DNA of 56,603 bases from MM2 sp035460165 (GTDB taxonomy: Bacteria; Pseudomonadota; Gammaproteobacteria; Burkholderiales; Methylophilaceae), in assembly GCA_035460165.1 (NCBI GenBank), contig DATHWW010000020.1:1-56603 (forward strand), written 5' to 3'. The notes under the pieces were generated by a model. The model worked only from the letters and a program-made list of their open reading frames with translations. It did not search any database and was not told the origin of the DNA. The number at the start of each line of letters is the position of its first letter. Position 1 is the first letter of the stretch. This document shows positions 41,285 through 51,067 of this stretch, in pieces. Made by a program: the position numbers and the translations under genes.

Positions 41285-44229
41285 TCTGTTGCCCACTCGA
41301 TGCTGAGCAGGCGTTCGAATTCAGCCAGCGGCACCGGTTTGCTGTACAAATAGCCCTGATAGAGCTTGCAGCCGATGCTGCCGAGAAAGCTCTGCTGCGC
41401 CTCGGTTTCCACGCCCTCGGCAATAACATCGATGCCCAGCGTATCTGCCATCGCGATGATGGTCTGCACGATGACCGCATCGGTAGACTTGATACCGAGG
41501 TTATGCACAAAAGACCGGTCGATCTTGAGTTCGTCCAGCGGCAGCCGCGTGAGATAAGCGAGTGACGAATATCCAGTACCGAAATCGTCCATCGAGAAAC
41601 TCACGCCCAGCGTCTTGATCTCCTGCATTTTCGCAATCGAACCGGCGATATCTTCCAGCACGATGCTTTCCGTGAGTTCCAGCTTGAGTCTGGCGGGATT
41701 GGCGCCGCTGCTGTCGAGCGCGCAACGCACGAGATCGACGAATTCTTCCTGCCGGAATTGCCGCGCGCTGACATTGACGGATAACTGGAGACGCTGTGCA
41801 TGCTTCTGGCTTTCCCATGCCTTGAGCTGCGCGCAGGCCGTGTCCAGCACCCATTGGCCGATGTCGAGAATGAGCCCGGTCTCTTCGGCCAGCCCGATGA
41901 ATTCCGTGGGCGAAACAAGTCCGCGCCGCGGGTGCTTCCATCGGATCAGCGCCTCGGCGCCAACCACTTGGCCGTGCTGGCTCACCTGCATCTGGTAGAA
42001 CAATCGCAATTGCTGCCTGGCCAGCGCCTGGCGCAGATCGGCATCCATGCTGAGCCGCGCTTCCAGCACCGCCTGCATTTCGGGGTCGAAGAAGCGCAGC
42101 ACATTGCGCCCGGAGCGCTTGGATTGATACATCGCGGCATCGGCACGCTTCAAGAGTTCGTCGATTTGCAGTTCGTTGCCGAGGAACAGGCAGACGCCGA
42201 TACTGCTGGAGGAGTGGTATTCGAAATCGTGCAGCTGGTAAGGTTTGTTCAATTCGGCGCGAATTTTCTCGCCTATCATTTCCGTCTGGGCGGCGGCGAT
42301 GCGCTCATCCACGCCCATGTTTTCGATCATGATCACGAACTCGTCGCCGCCAAAACGCGAAACAGTGTCGGTTTCGCGCACGCATGCAAGCAAGCGTTGC
42401 GCCACCTCCACCAGCAGCAGGTCACCGACATCGTGACCACGCGTGTCGTTGAGCGTCTTGAAATCGTCGAGATCGATGAACAGCACGGCACCGTAGGCAT
42501 TGCTTCGTGTACTGGCCGGCAATGCCTGGCTGAGGCGGTCCATCATCAGACGTCGGTTGGGTAACAGCGTGAGCGGGTCGTAGAAGGCAAGCTGGCGGAC
42601 TTTTTCTTCCGCATCGCGCACATGAGTGATATCGAAGAAACCGGCCACGTAATGCGTGATCGCTCCGTGCGTCGAGGCGACGGCCGTGATGGTCAGCCAC
42701 TCCAGATAGAGTTCGCCGCTCTTGTGCCGATTCCAGATTTCGCCCTGCCAGTATCCGTCCCGGGCGATTTTGTCCCACATGGCGTGGTAAAACTCGGCAT
42801 CGTGCTTGTCCGACTTGAGGAATTCCGGTCTCTTGCCGATCACCTCCTCCGCCGAATAACCGGTGATACGCGTAAAGGATTGATTCACCCGCTGGATTAC
42901 AATATCGGCATCGGTGACCATCATGCCTTCTTGTGCTTCGAACACGATGGCGGCAATACGCAGCGCATCTTCCGCCTGTCGGCGTTCGGTCACATTGCGC
43001 AATACGCCAACGAACTGGCTGAGGCGCTGTTGTGCGTCGAATACAGGCGTAATCGAAAGATCGTTCCAGAACGGCGTGCCGTCCTTGCGGTAGTTGAGAA
43101 TCTCCCCGTTGAAGGCCTGTTCCGCAATCATCAGTTCCCGAATCTCGACTATCGTCTCCCGGGAGGTCGCAGGGCCTTGCAATATGCTGCACGAATTGCC
43201 CACCAGTTCGTTGCGCGAATAACCGGTCAGCCGGGAAGCGGCATCGTTGGCGTAAGTAATGATCCCGCTCTTGTCCGCAATCAGCACCCCCTGGGAAGTC
43301 GCACTCAGTGCCAAATTGCGTTGGCGCAAACGGCTTTCGCTCTCGCTTAGCCTTTGTTCGTTTTCCCGGCGCAAGCTCATGTTGCGCACCAGGCTGAAAG
43401 TCATCAACCCGGCCAGCAGGCAAATCGCAATACCTGTGGCACGCAGCACTAGCAGTCCTTGCGTGACCTTGCCCCACCCGGTGTCAGGGTGGCCGGCGAT
43501 TTCCCAAGCTCCGCCGCCGGGCAGAACGATCTCTTCCACAACAGGATGCGCGGCAAACAGCGCAGGCTTGCCATAGAAAACTTCTCCGGCTTGCCCACTC
43601 GGCGGCTTGGTCCGCAATGCGATTCCGATGGCGTCCCGGCGAGCAGCCTGACCGGTATCGTCCAGCAGTTGTTGTAATCGGATAGGCAAACCAACGGAAC
43701 CGAGAAACCTGTTTTGCACGTCGAACATCGGTACGCGCACGATAATGCCCAACTCATTCTGGATCAGCATGACCGGACCGGCCACGATGACCTGTTGCGA
43801 CTCCATCATGCGGCGATATGCAGGCCATTGCCTGGGCAGGCTCGCATAATCGATCCCGACCAGCCGCTCATTGCCCTTCCTGGGATAAACCTGCTTGATC
43901 ACGGTGCCCTCCGCGATAGCAATATTGCGGATGCTGGGGTTATGTCGCATCAACTCGGCCAGCATGCCCGAGAGCTTGTCCGGCTTGATTTCCGGATTGG
44001 CCACCAGTGCCGCCGCCAAGCCGCGGGCCGAGGACATCACGGAATTGAGCACGCCTTCGAATCTGGCCCGCACCTCCGACAGCTTCTGCGCTACCTGAAC
44101 GCGCCGCTCCTGTTCGATACGCGCACGCTCGCTGATATCGAGCACAGTCAGGATGGCAGCCGCAAACGTTGCGGCAATCACGCCCGCGATCACAGGATGA
44201 ATGCGTAATGGATGAAACATACGGCGCAT
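41281..44229 (-). CDS. CHASE-PAS-PAS-GGDEF-EAL receptor
   Basis: A 982-residue inner-membrane c-di-GMP enzyme. The order is: TM helix (about 13-31), a periplasmic CHASE domain (about 60-230, with RNIAIAEGTVIKQVYPRKGN), a TM helix (about 268-290), two PAS domains (about 305-420 and 430-545), GGDEF intact at 627-631 with inhibitory-site RETD before it, and EAL at 759-761 with DDFGTGYSS, LKIDRSF and AEGVET. CHASE domains sense small extracellular molecules. The start is uncertain among ATG 44256, 44229 and 44220; none has a strong ribosome binding site. It is divergent from the pseudouridine synthase gene. Confidence 0.92.
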   Translation of the reverse strand: MRRMFHPLRIHPVIAGVIAATFAAAILTVLDISERARIEQERRVQVAQKLSEVRARFEGVLNSVMSSARGLAAALVANPEIKPDKLSGMLAELMRHNPSIRNIAIAEGTVIKQVYPRKGNERLVGIDYASLPRQWPAYRRMMESQQVIVAGPVMLIQNELGIIVRVPMFDVQNRFLGSVGLPIRLQQLLDDTGQAARRDAIGIALRTKPPSGQAGEVFYGKPALFAAHPVVEEIVLPGGGAWEIAGHPDTGWGKVTQGLLVLRATGIAICLLAGLMTFSLVRNMSLRRENEQRLSESESRLRQRNLALSATSQGVLIADKSGIITYANDAASRLTGYSRNELVGNSCSILQGPATSRETIVEIRELMIAEQAFNGEILNYRKDGTPFWNDLSITPVFDAQQRLSQFVGVLRNVTERRQAEDALRIAAIVFEAQEGMMVTDADIVIQRVNQSFTRITGYSAEEVIGKRPEFLKSDKHDAEFYHAMWDKIARDGYWQGEIWNRHKSGELYLEWLTITAVASTHGAITHYVAGFFDITHVRDAEEKVRQLAFYDPLTLLPNRRLMMDRLSQALPASTRSNAYGAVLFIDLDDFKTLNDTRGHDVGDLLLVEVAQRLLACVRETDTVSRFGGDEFVIMIENMGVDERIAAAQTEMIGEKIRAELNKPYQLHDFEYHSSSSIGVCLFLGNELQIDELLKRADAAMYQSKRSGRNVLRFFDPEMQAVLEARLSMDADLRQALARQQLRLFYQMQVSQHGQVVGAEALIRWKHPRRGLVSPTEFIGLAEETGLILDIGQWVLDTACAQLKAWESQKHAQRLQLSVNVSARQFRQEEFVDLVRCALDSSGANPARLKLELTESIVLEDIAGSIAKMQEIKTLGVSFSMDDFGTGYSSLAYLTRLPLDELKIDRSFVHNLGIKSTDAVIVQTIIAMADTLGIDVIAEGVETEAQQSFLGSIGCKLYQGYLYSKPVPLAEFERLLSIEWATD

Positions 44230-44334
44230 GTTATCGCATATTCCGTAGGCATCCATATGTGTGGAAGGGGATTTTTCGGAACGCGCCCGGCCCATTCGGC
44301 GTTAAAATCAAGGTTTGGCAACAAAGCACACCCC

Positions 44335-45066
44335 ATGGAAAAAATACGCCTCTCCAAACTGATGTCCGAACAAGGCCTGTGCTCGCGCCGGGAAGCGGAT
44401 AGTTATATCGAGCAGGGGCTGGTATTCGTCGATGGCGAGCGCATCAGCGAGCTGGGCACGAAAATCTTCCCGACCCAGAAAATCACCCTGGCCAAGGGTG
44501 CGCAGGCGCAACAACAGTCGCGCGTTACCATCCTGCTGCACAAGCCGATGGGCTATGTGTCGGGCCAGGCGGAAGACGGCTACCAGCCGGCGGTGACGCT
44601 GGTCAACGCGGCTTCCCGCTTCAGCGAAGACAAAGCGCCCGTGCGCTTTACCCCCAACCACCTGAAAGGCCTGGCGCCGGCCGGCCGGCTGGACATCGAT
44701 TCCACCGGGCTCCTGGTGCTGACGCAGGACGGGCGCGTCGCAAAACTGCTGATCGGCGACAACTCCAAGATCGAAAAGGAATACCTGGTACGGGTGCAGG
44801 GCAAGCTATCGGAGCAAGGATTGAAACTTCTCAATCACGGCCTGTCGCTGGACGACCAACCGCTGAAGCCGGCCAAGGTCAGCTGGCAAAACGAAGACCA
44901 GCTGCGCTTCGTGCTGCGCGAAGGCAAAAAGCGCCAGATCCGCCGCATGTGCGAATTGGTCGGGCTGAAAGTGGTCGGGCTGAAACGGGTGCGCATCGGC
45001 CAGGTGAAGCTGGCCGACCTTCCGCCGGGGCAATGGCGCTATCTCCGTGAAAACGAACGTTTTTGA
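44335..45066 (+). CDS. rluF: 23S rRNA pseudouridine synthase, RluB/RluF type
   Basis: A 243-residue protein. There is an S4 RNA-binding domain at residues 1-60 (RLSKLMSEQGLCSRREADSY), followed by the RsuA/RluB/E/F catalytic domain. D120 in PAGRLDIDSTGLL is the catalytic aspartate, and REGKKRQIRRMCELVGLKV is the second family block. The product isomerises a uridine in 23S rRNA. ATG 44335 gives the usual S4 start; the frame is open upstream. RluF is the best fit for length and layout, but RluB specificity cannot be excluded. Confidence 0.85.
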   Translation: MEKIRLSKLMSEQGLCSRREADSYIEQGLVFVDGERISELGTKIFPTQKITLAKGAQAQQQSRVTILLHKPMGYVSGQAEDGYQPAVTLVNAASRFSEDKAPVRFTPNHLKGLAPAGRLDIDSTGLLVLTQDGRVAKLLIGDNSKIEKEYLVRVQGKLSEQGLKLLNHGLSLDDQPLKPAKVSWQNEDQLRFVLREGKKRQIRRMCELVGLKVVGLKRVRIGQVKLADLPPGQWRYLRENERF

Positions 45067-45124
45067 GCTTGCAACCTCAAACAATTCGTGGGGAAAATAG
45101 CGTAATTCTTCCGATGCCTAGAAT

Positions 45125-45538
45125 ATGCAAAACCACAAGGAAATCGTACGCAACTTTTACGACGCCATCTGGAATAACGCCGACAAGACCGTGATTCCGG
45201 ATTTGCTGACCGAGGACTTTCTGTTCCGGGGTTCGCTCGGCCTGATGCAGCGCGGCCATGACGGTTTCGCAAACTTCATGGATCAAGTCCGTGCCGCGCT
45301 GGGGGAATATCGCTGCGACATCGTCGATATGGCGGCAGAAGGCAATAAGGTGTTTGCCCGCATGCTTTATTCCGGCGTACATCGCGGCGATTTGTTCGGC
45401 TACGCGGCCACTCACGCCAGAATCAAATGGGACGGGGTCGCGATTTTCACTTTCCGCGACGGCAAGATCTCCGAGCTGTGGGTATTGTGGGACGTCAACG
45501 ACGTGATGAAGCAGCTGGCACGCTTCGTCATGGATTGA
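45125..45538 (+). CDS. SnoaL-like NTF2-fold protein
   Basis: A 137-residue protein of the SnoaL/ester-cyclase-like group. EIVRNFYDAIWNNADKTVIP and LLTEDFLFRG form the N-terminal half, and HARIKWDGVAIFTFRDGKIS with ELWVLWDVNDVMKQL the second. The fold is a cone-shaped pocket used for many small substrates. The enzyme role cannot be assigned. It lies 58 bases after the pseudouridine synthase gene and convergent to the YgiQ gene. Confidence 0.8.
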   Translation: MQNHKEIVRNFYDAIWNNADKTVIPDLLTEDFLFRGSLGLMQRGHDGFANFMDQVRAALGEYRCDIVDMAAEGNKVFARMLYSGVHRGDLFGYAATHARIKWDGVAIFTFRDGKISELWVLWDVNDVMKQLARFVMD

Positions 45539-45558
45539 CCGCACCGCCACCTCCGGCT

Positions 45559-47691
<2,133 letters not shown>

Positions 47692-47786
47692 AACCGAGCA
47701 TTTTACTATGGAAATCAGTAATTTCCGAACTTTTGTTTGCCACCCCACGTCAATTAGATGAGCTAAATGAACAGGATAGGTTGAGC

Positions 47787-48110
47787 ATGCAATACGTCCA
47801 GAGCCCGCCGCCGGTGTACACGCCGACGTCGCCGACAGGGACCGTAACGGCATCCGATGCGGTTAAGGCTGTGCGCCCGGTCACGCCACAAGCCTCGCCT
47901 GAAGCCCCGATCCAGCGCCTGGATACCCGCTTGCCGGCACTGGAGCAGCGCTGGACGTCGCGCCCCATGGCAGTTGAAAGCGAACGCCGCAAGATGTGCC
48001 GCCGCATTCAACACGAACCAGTGCTGGAAGAACTGCGCTCCGGCATCGATCGCCGCCGCCGCAACCAACGCAGAAACGATTTGACCACGGCCATCGACGA
48101 AAGAGTCTGA
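47787..48110 (+). CDS. Hypothetical protein, Pro/Thr-rich then Arg-rich
   Basis: ATG 47787 (MQYVQSPPPVYTPTSPTG), with AGG nearby, gives 107 residues; TTG 47733 would add 18. The first half is Pro/Thr/Val-rich and likely unstructured. The second half is helical and very basic (ERRKMCRRIQ, RSGIDRRRRNQRRND). No signal peptide and no family recognised. It is divergent from ygiQ and upstream of a c-di-GMP receptor gene by 137 bases. Confidence 0.55.
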   Translation: MQYVQSPPPVYTPTSPTGTVTASDAVKAVRPVTPQASPEAPIQRLDTRLPALEQRWTSRPMAVESERRKMCRRIQHEPVLEELRSGIDRRRRNQRRNDLTTAIDERV

Positions 48111-48247
48111 GCCTGCCAGACCCGGATCCCGACTCGCCCCTCCAGCCACTCAGTAAACCTGCTATTCAAGAGTCACAGCCTTAAGCCGCATTCTGACAAT
48201 GCGCGAAAAAGTGTGGGAGAATGCCCAACTAAAAATTCATTCCCCAA

Positions 48248-51049
48248 ATGAAGAAAAAATTTTCCACACTCTGGCGCTTCCTTCTCCCGGTCATGGTTCT
48301 TCTGGTGGCGGGGACCGCCATGCTCAGCAAACAGCAGACCTCGCAACAGCTTGAGAATATCGAGACGGCAGCGCGCGTCCAGGCCAAGACGCTGATCCGC
48401 ATCCTGAATGTCACGGACGAACTGGTCGGCGAACAGGTTTATGCTTCCATGCATTTGCTCAAGGAGCGCGGCCTGCAACTCGGCATGCCGGCGATATCCG
48501 GCACTACCCGCGTGGGCGGGCGCATCGTTCCGCGCTTGATGCTGGGAGATTTGCCGCAGTCAAACCGCTTTCAGCTGGTCGATGGCGTCACCGATATCCT
48601 GGGTGGCACGGCCACCCTGTTCGTCAAGGATGGCAACGACTTCGTCCGTATCATCACCAATGTACGCCAGAAAAATGGCGAACGCGCCGTTGGCACCCTG
48701 CTCGATCCCAAAGGCAAGGCCATCGCCGCATTGCGCGACGGGCGATCCTTCCATGGCGAGGTGGACATTCTCGGTGCACCTTACATCACCCGTTACGAAC
48801 CGATGCGCGATCTTCACGGCCAGGTCATCGGCGCGTGGTACGTCGGTTACAAGGTAGATATGAAGGTGCTACGCGAGGCCGTGGAGAATACGCGCTACCT
48901 TGAAGCCGGTTTCGCAGCCGTCATGGATGACCGGCAGAAAATACGCTTCCTCTCCTCGCACATGTCGCCCGCCGTCGCCGACCATTTGCTGCGCCAGCCT
49001 TCCGACGACTGGATGATCGTACGGGAAGACATCCCCAACTGGGGTTTCAGCGTAATGATCGGCTACCCGATGAGCGAAGCACGGGCAATCGGGCTGACCA
49101 AGTCCTTGTTTGCCATCCTTTCCGGCACCGTGCTCACGATACTGCTGATCGCAGTCATTCTCTGGCAAATGCGCCGCCTGATTCTCAACCCGATAGGCAG
49201 CGACCCGGCGCTCGCCATCGAAGTCGTGCAACGCATCGCCGCAGGCAACCTGGAACTCGATGACCTCCAGGCACCCAAGGGCACGCTGATGGCCAATGTG
49301 CTGCGCATGCGCAGCAAACTGGGCGAGATGCTGGACACCCTGCGGCAGAACGCGGAGCGGATGGGCCTTTCGGCCAGCGTGTTCGAACATACGCGCGACG
49401 GCATTTTCATCGCCGACACGGCGACGCGCATCATCGAAATCAACCCGGCTTTCAGCCTGATCACCGGCTACGGTCGCGAGGAAGCGCTCGGGCGTACTCC
49501 CGCAGAACTGGGCTTCGCCTCGGCCGAACCGCACTTCTTCGCGCACATCTGGCAAAGCCCGGATGCCGTCGGGGAATGGCGCGGCGAGAGCTGGAGCCGG
49601 CGCAAAAACGGTGACAGCTATCCTGCCTGGCTGGAGCTTTTCATCGTCAAGAAAGAAGACGGGCTGGCCAATTATGTCGGCGTTTTTTCCGACATCACCC
49701 TCGCCAAGGCGCAGCAGCAAAATCTGGAGCACATGGCATACCACGACGCGCTCACGCAACTGCCGAACCGTACCTTGCTGGACGACCGTCTGCACCAAGC
49801 GGTGGCGCGCGCGAATCGCTCGGGAGAAATCCTGGCGGTCTGCTATTTCGATCTCGATGGATTCAAGCCGATCAACGACAATTTCGGCCATGACGCCGGC
49901 GACCAGTTGCTGGTGGAGCTGGCCCAGCGTGTACGCAACTGCCTGCGCGAATCCGACACGGTGGCGCGGCTGGGCGGCGACGAGTTCGCACTGCTGCTGT
50001 GCAATCTGCAATCCATTGAAGAGTGCGAGCAAACGCTGACGCGGCTGGTGGTCGCCATCAAGGCGCCTTTCCAGCTGGTCGAAAAGACCGTACAGATCTC
50101 GGCCAGCATCGGCTATACCCTGTTTCCGATGGATGACAGCGAACCCGATACCTTGCTGCGCCATGCCGACCATGCCATGTACCAGGCCAAAGTGAGCGGC
50201 GGCAGCCGTTTTCATTTGTTCGATACCGAACATAACCGTCAGACGCGCGATCGCCGCCAGGAACGCGCGCGCATCGAAACTGCACTTCCCAACGGCGAAT
50301 TCCGGCTCTTTTACCAGCCCAAGGTCAACATGCGCCACGGCCGGGTCGTTGGTGCGGAAGCCCTGATACGTTGGGAGCACCCTGAAACGGGACTGCGTTC
50401 GCCGGCGGAGTTCCTTCCGCTCGTGGAGGACACCGATTTCGTGATTCCGTTAGGCGAATGGGTCATTCGAGAGACGCTGCGCCAGATCAGCGCCTGGCGC
50501 AAGAGCGGGCTGGAACTGCAGGTGAGTGTCAATATCGCGCCGCGCCACATGATGCAGAAGAATTTCGCCGCCCGACTTGCCGAGCTCTTGCAGGAATATC
50601 CTGACGTTTCCCCAGCATTGCTGGAACTGGAAATTACGGAAACCGCCGCCATCGAGGATATCGCCGGCGTCGCGCAGATGATCAATAGCTGCAAGCTGCT
50701 GGGCGTGACCTTCGCGCTCGACGATTTCGGCGTGGGCTATTCTTCGCTCACTTACATGCGCCGCCTGCCGGTGGAGGTCATCAAGATCGACCAGTCCTTC
50801 GTGCGCGACATGCTGCATGACGCAGACGACCTGGCGGTGGTAGCCGGCGTGATCAGCCTGAGCCGCGAATTCCAGCGCCAGGTGGTTGCCGAGGGCGTAG
50901 AAACGGCAGATCACGGCCTGAACCTGCTGCGCATGGGTTGCACCATCGCGCAGGGCTACGGCATTGCCCGGCCCATGCCTGCCGATGTCATTCCGGCCTG
51001 GGTGGAATCCTACATGCCCGACGCAAGCTGGGACGAAGGCTCGCTGTAA
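48248..51049 (+). CDS. Cache-PAS-GGDEF-EAL receptor
   Basis: A 933-residue inner-membrane c-di-GMP enzyme. There is a TM helix (about 10-26), a periplasmic domain of the Cache3/Cache2 fusion type (about 40-285; YITRYEPMRDLHGQVIGAWY is characteristic), a TM helix (about 286-308), a HAMP-like linker and PAS (about 375-490). GGDEF is intact at 576-580 with RESD inhibitory site, and EAL is at 704-706. EAL loop 6 is DDFGVGYSS; the remaining motifs (SVNIAP, EITETA, IKIDQSF, AEGVET) are present. Such sensors often bind organic acids or amino acids. It is convergent to the next receptor, 18 bases away. Confidence 0.93.
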   Translation: MKKKFSTLWRFLLPVMVLLVAGTAMLSKQQTSQQLENIETAARVQAKTLIRILNVTDELVGEQVYASMHLLKERGLQLGMPAISGTTRVGGRIVPRLMLGDLPQSNRFQLVDGVTDILGGTATLFVKDGNDFVRIITNVRQKNGERAVGTLLDPKGKAIAALRDGRSFHGEVDILGAPYITRYEPMRDLHGQVIGAWYVGYKVDMKVLREAVENTRYLEAGFAAVMDDRQKIRFLSSHMSPAVADHLLRQPSDDWMIVREDIPNWGFSVMIGYPMSEARAIGLTKSLFAILSGTVLTILLIAVILWQMRRLILNPIGSDPALAIEVVQRIAAGNLELDDLQAPKGTLMANVLRMRSKLGEMLDTLRQNAERMGLSASVFEHTRDGIFIADTATRIIEINPAFSLITGYGREEALGRTPAELGFASAEPHFFAHIWQSPDAVGEWRGESWSRRKNGDSYPAWLELFIVKKEDGLANYVGVFSDITLAKAQQQNLEHMAYHDALTQLPNRTLLDDRLHQAVARANRSGEILAVCYFDLDGFKPINDNFGHDAGDQLLVELAQRVRNCLRESDTVARLGGDEFALLLCNLQSIEECEQTLTRLVVAIKAPFQLVEKTVQISASIGYTLFPMDDSEPDTLLRHADHAMYQAKVSGGSRFHLFDTEHNRQTRDRRQERARIETALPNGEFRLFYQPKVNMRHGRVVGAEALIRWEHPETGLRSPAEFLPLVEDTDFVIPLGEWVIRETLRQISAWRKSGLELQVSVNIAPRHMMQKNFAARLAELLQEYPDVSPALLELEITETAAIEDIAGVAQMINSCKLLGVTFALDDFGVGYSSLTYMRRLPVEVIKIDQSFVRDMLHDADDLAVVAGVISLSREFQRQVVAEGVETADHGLNLLRMGCTIAQGYGIARPMPADVIPAWVESYMPDASWDEGSL

Positions 51050-51067
51050 ATCATTTTCGCCGGACGC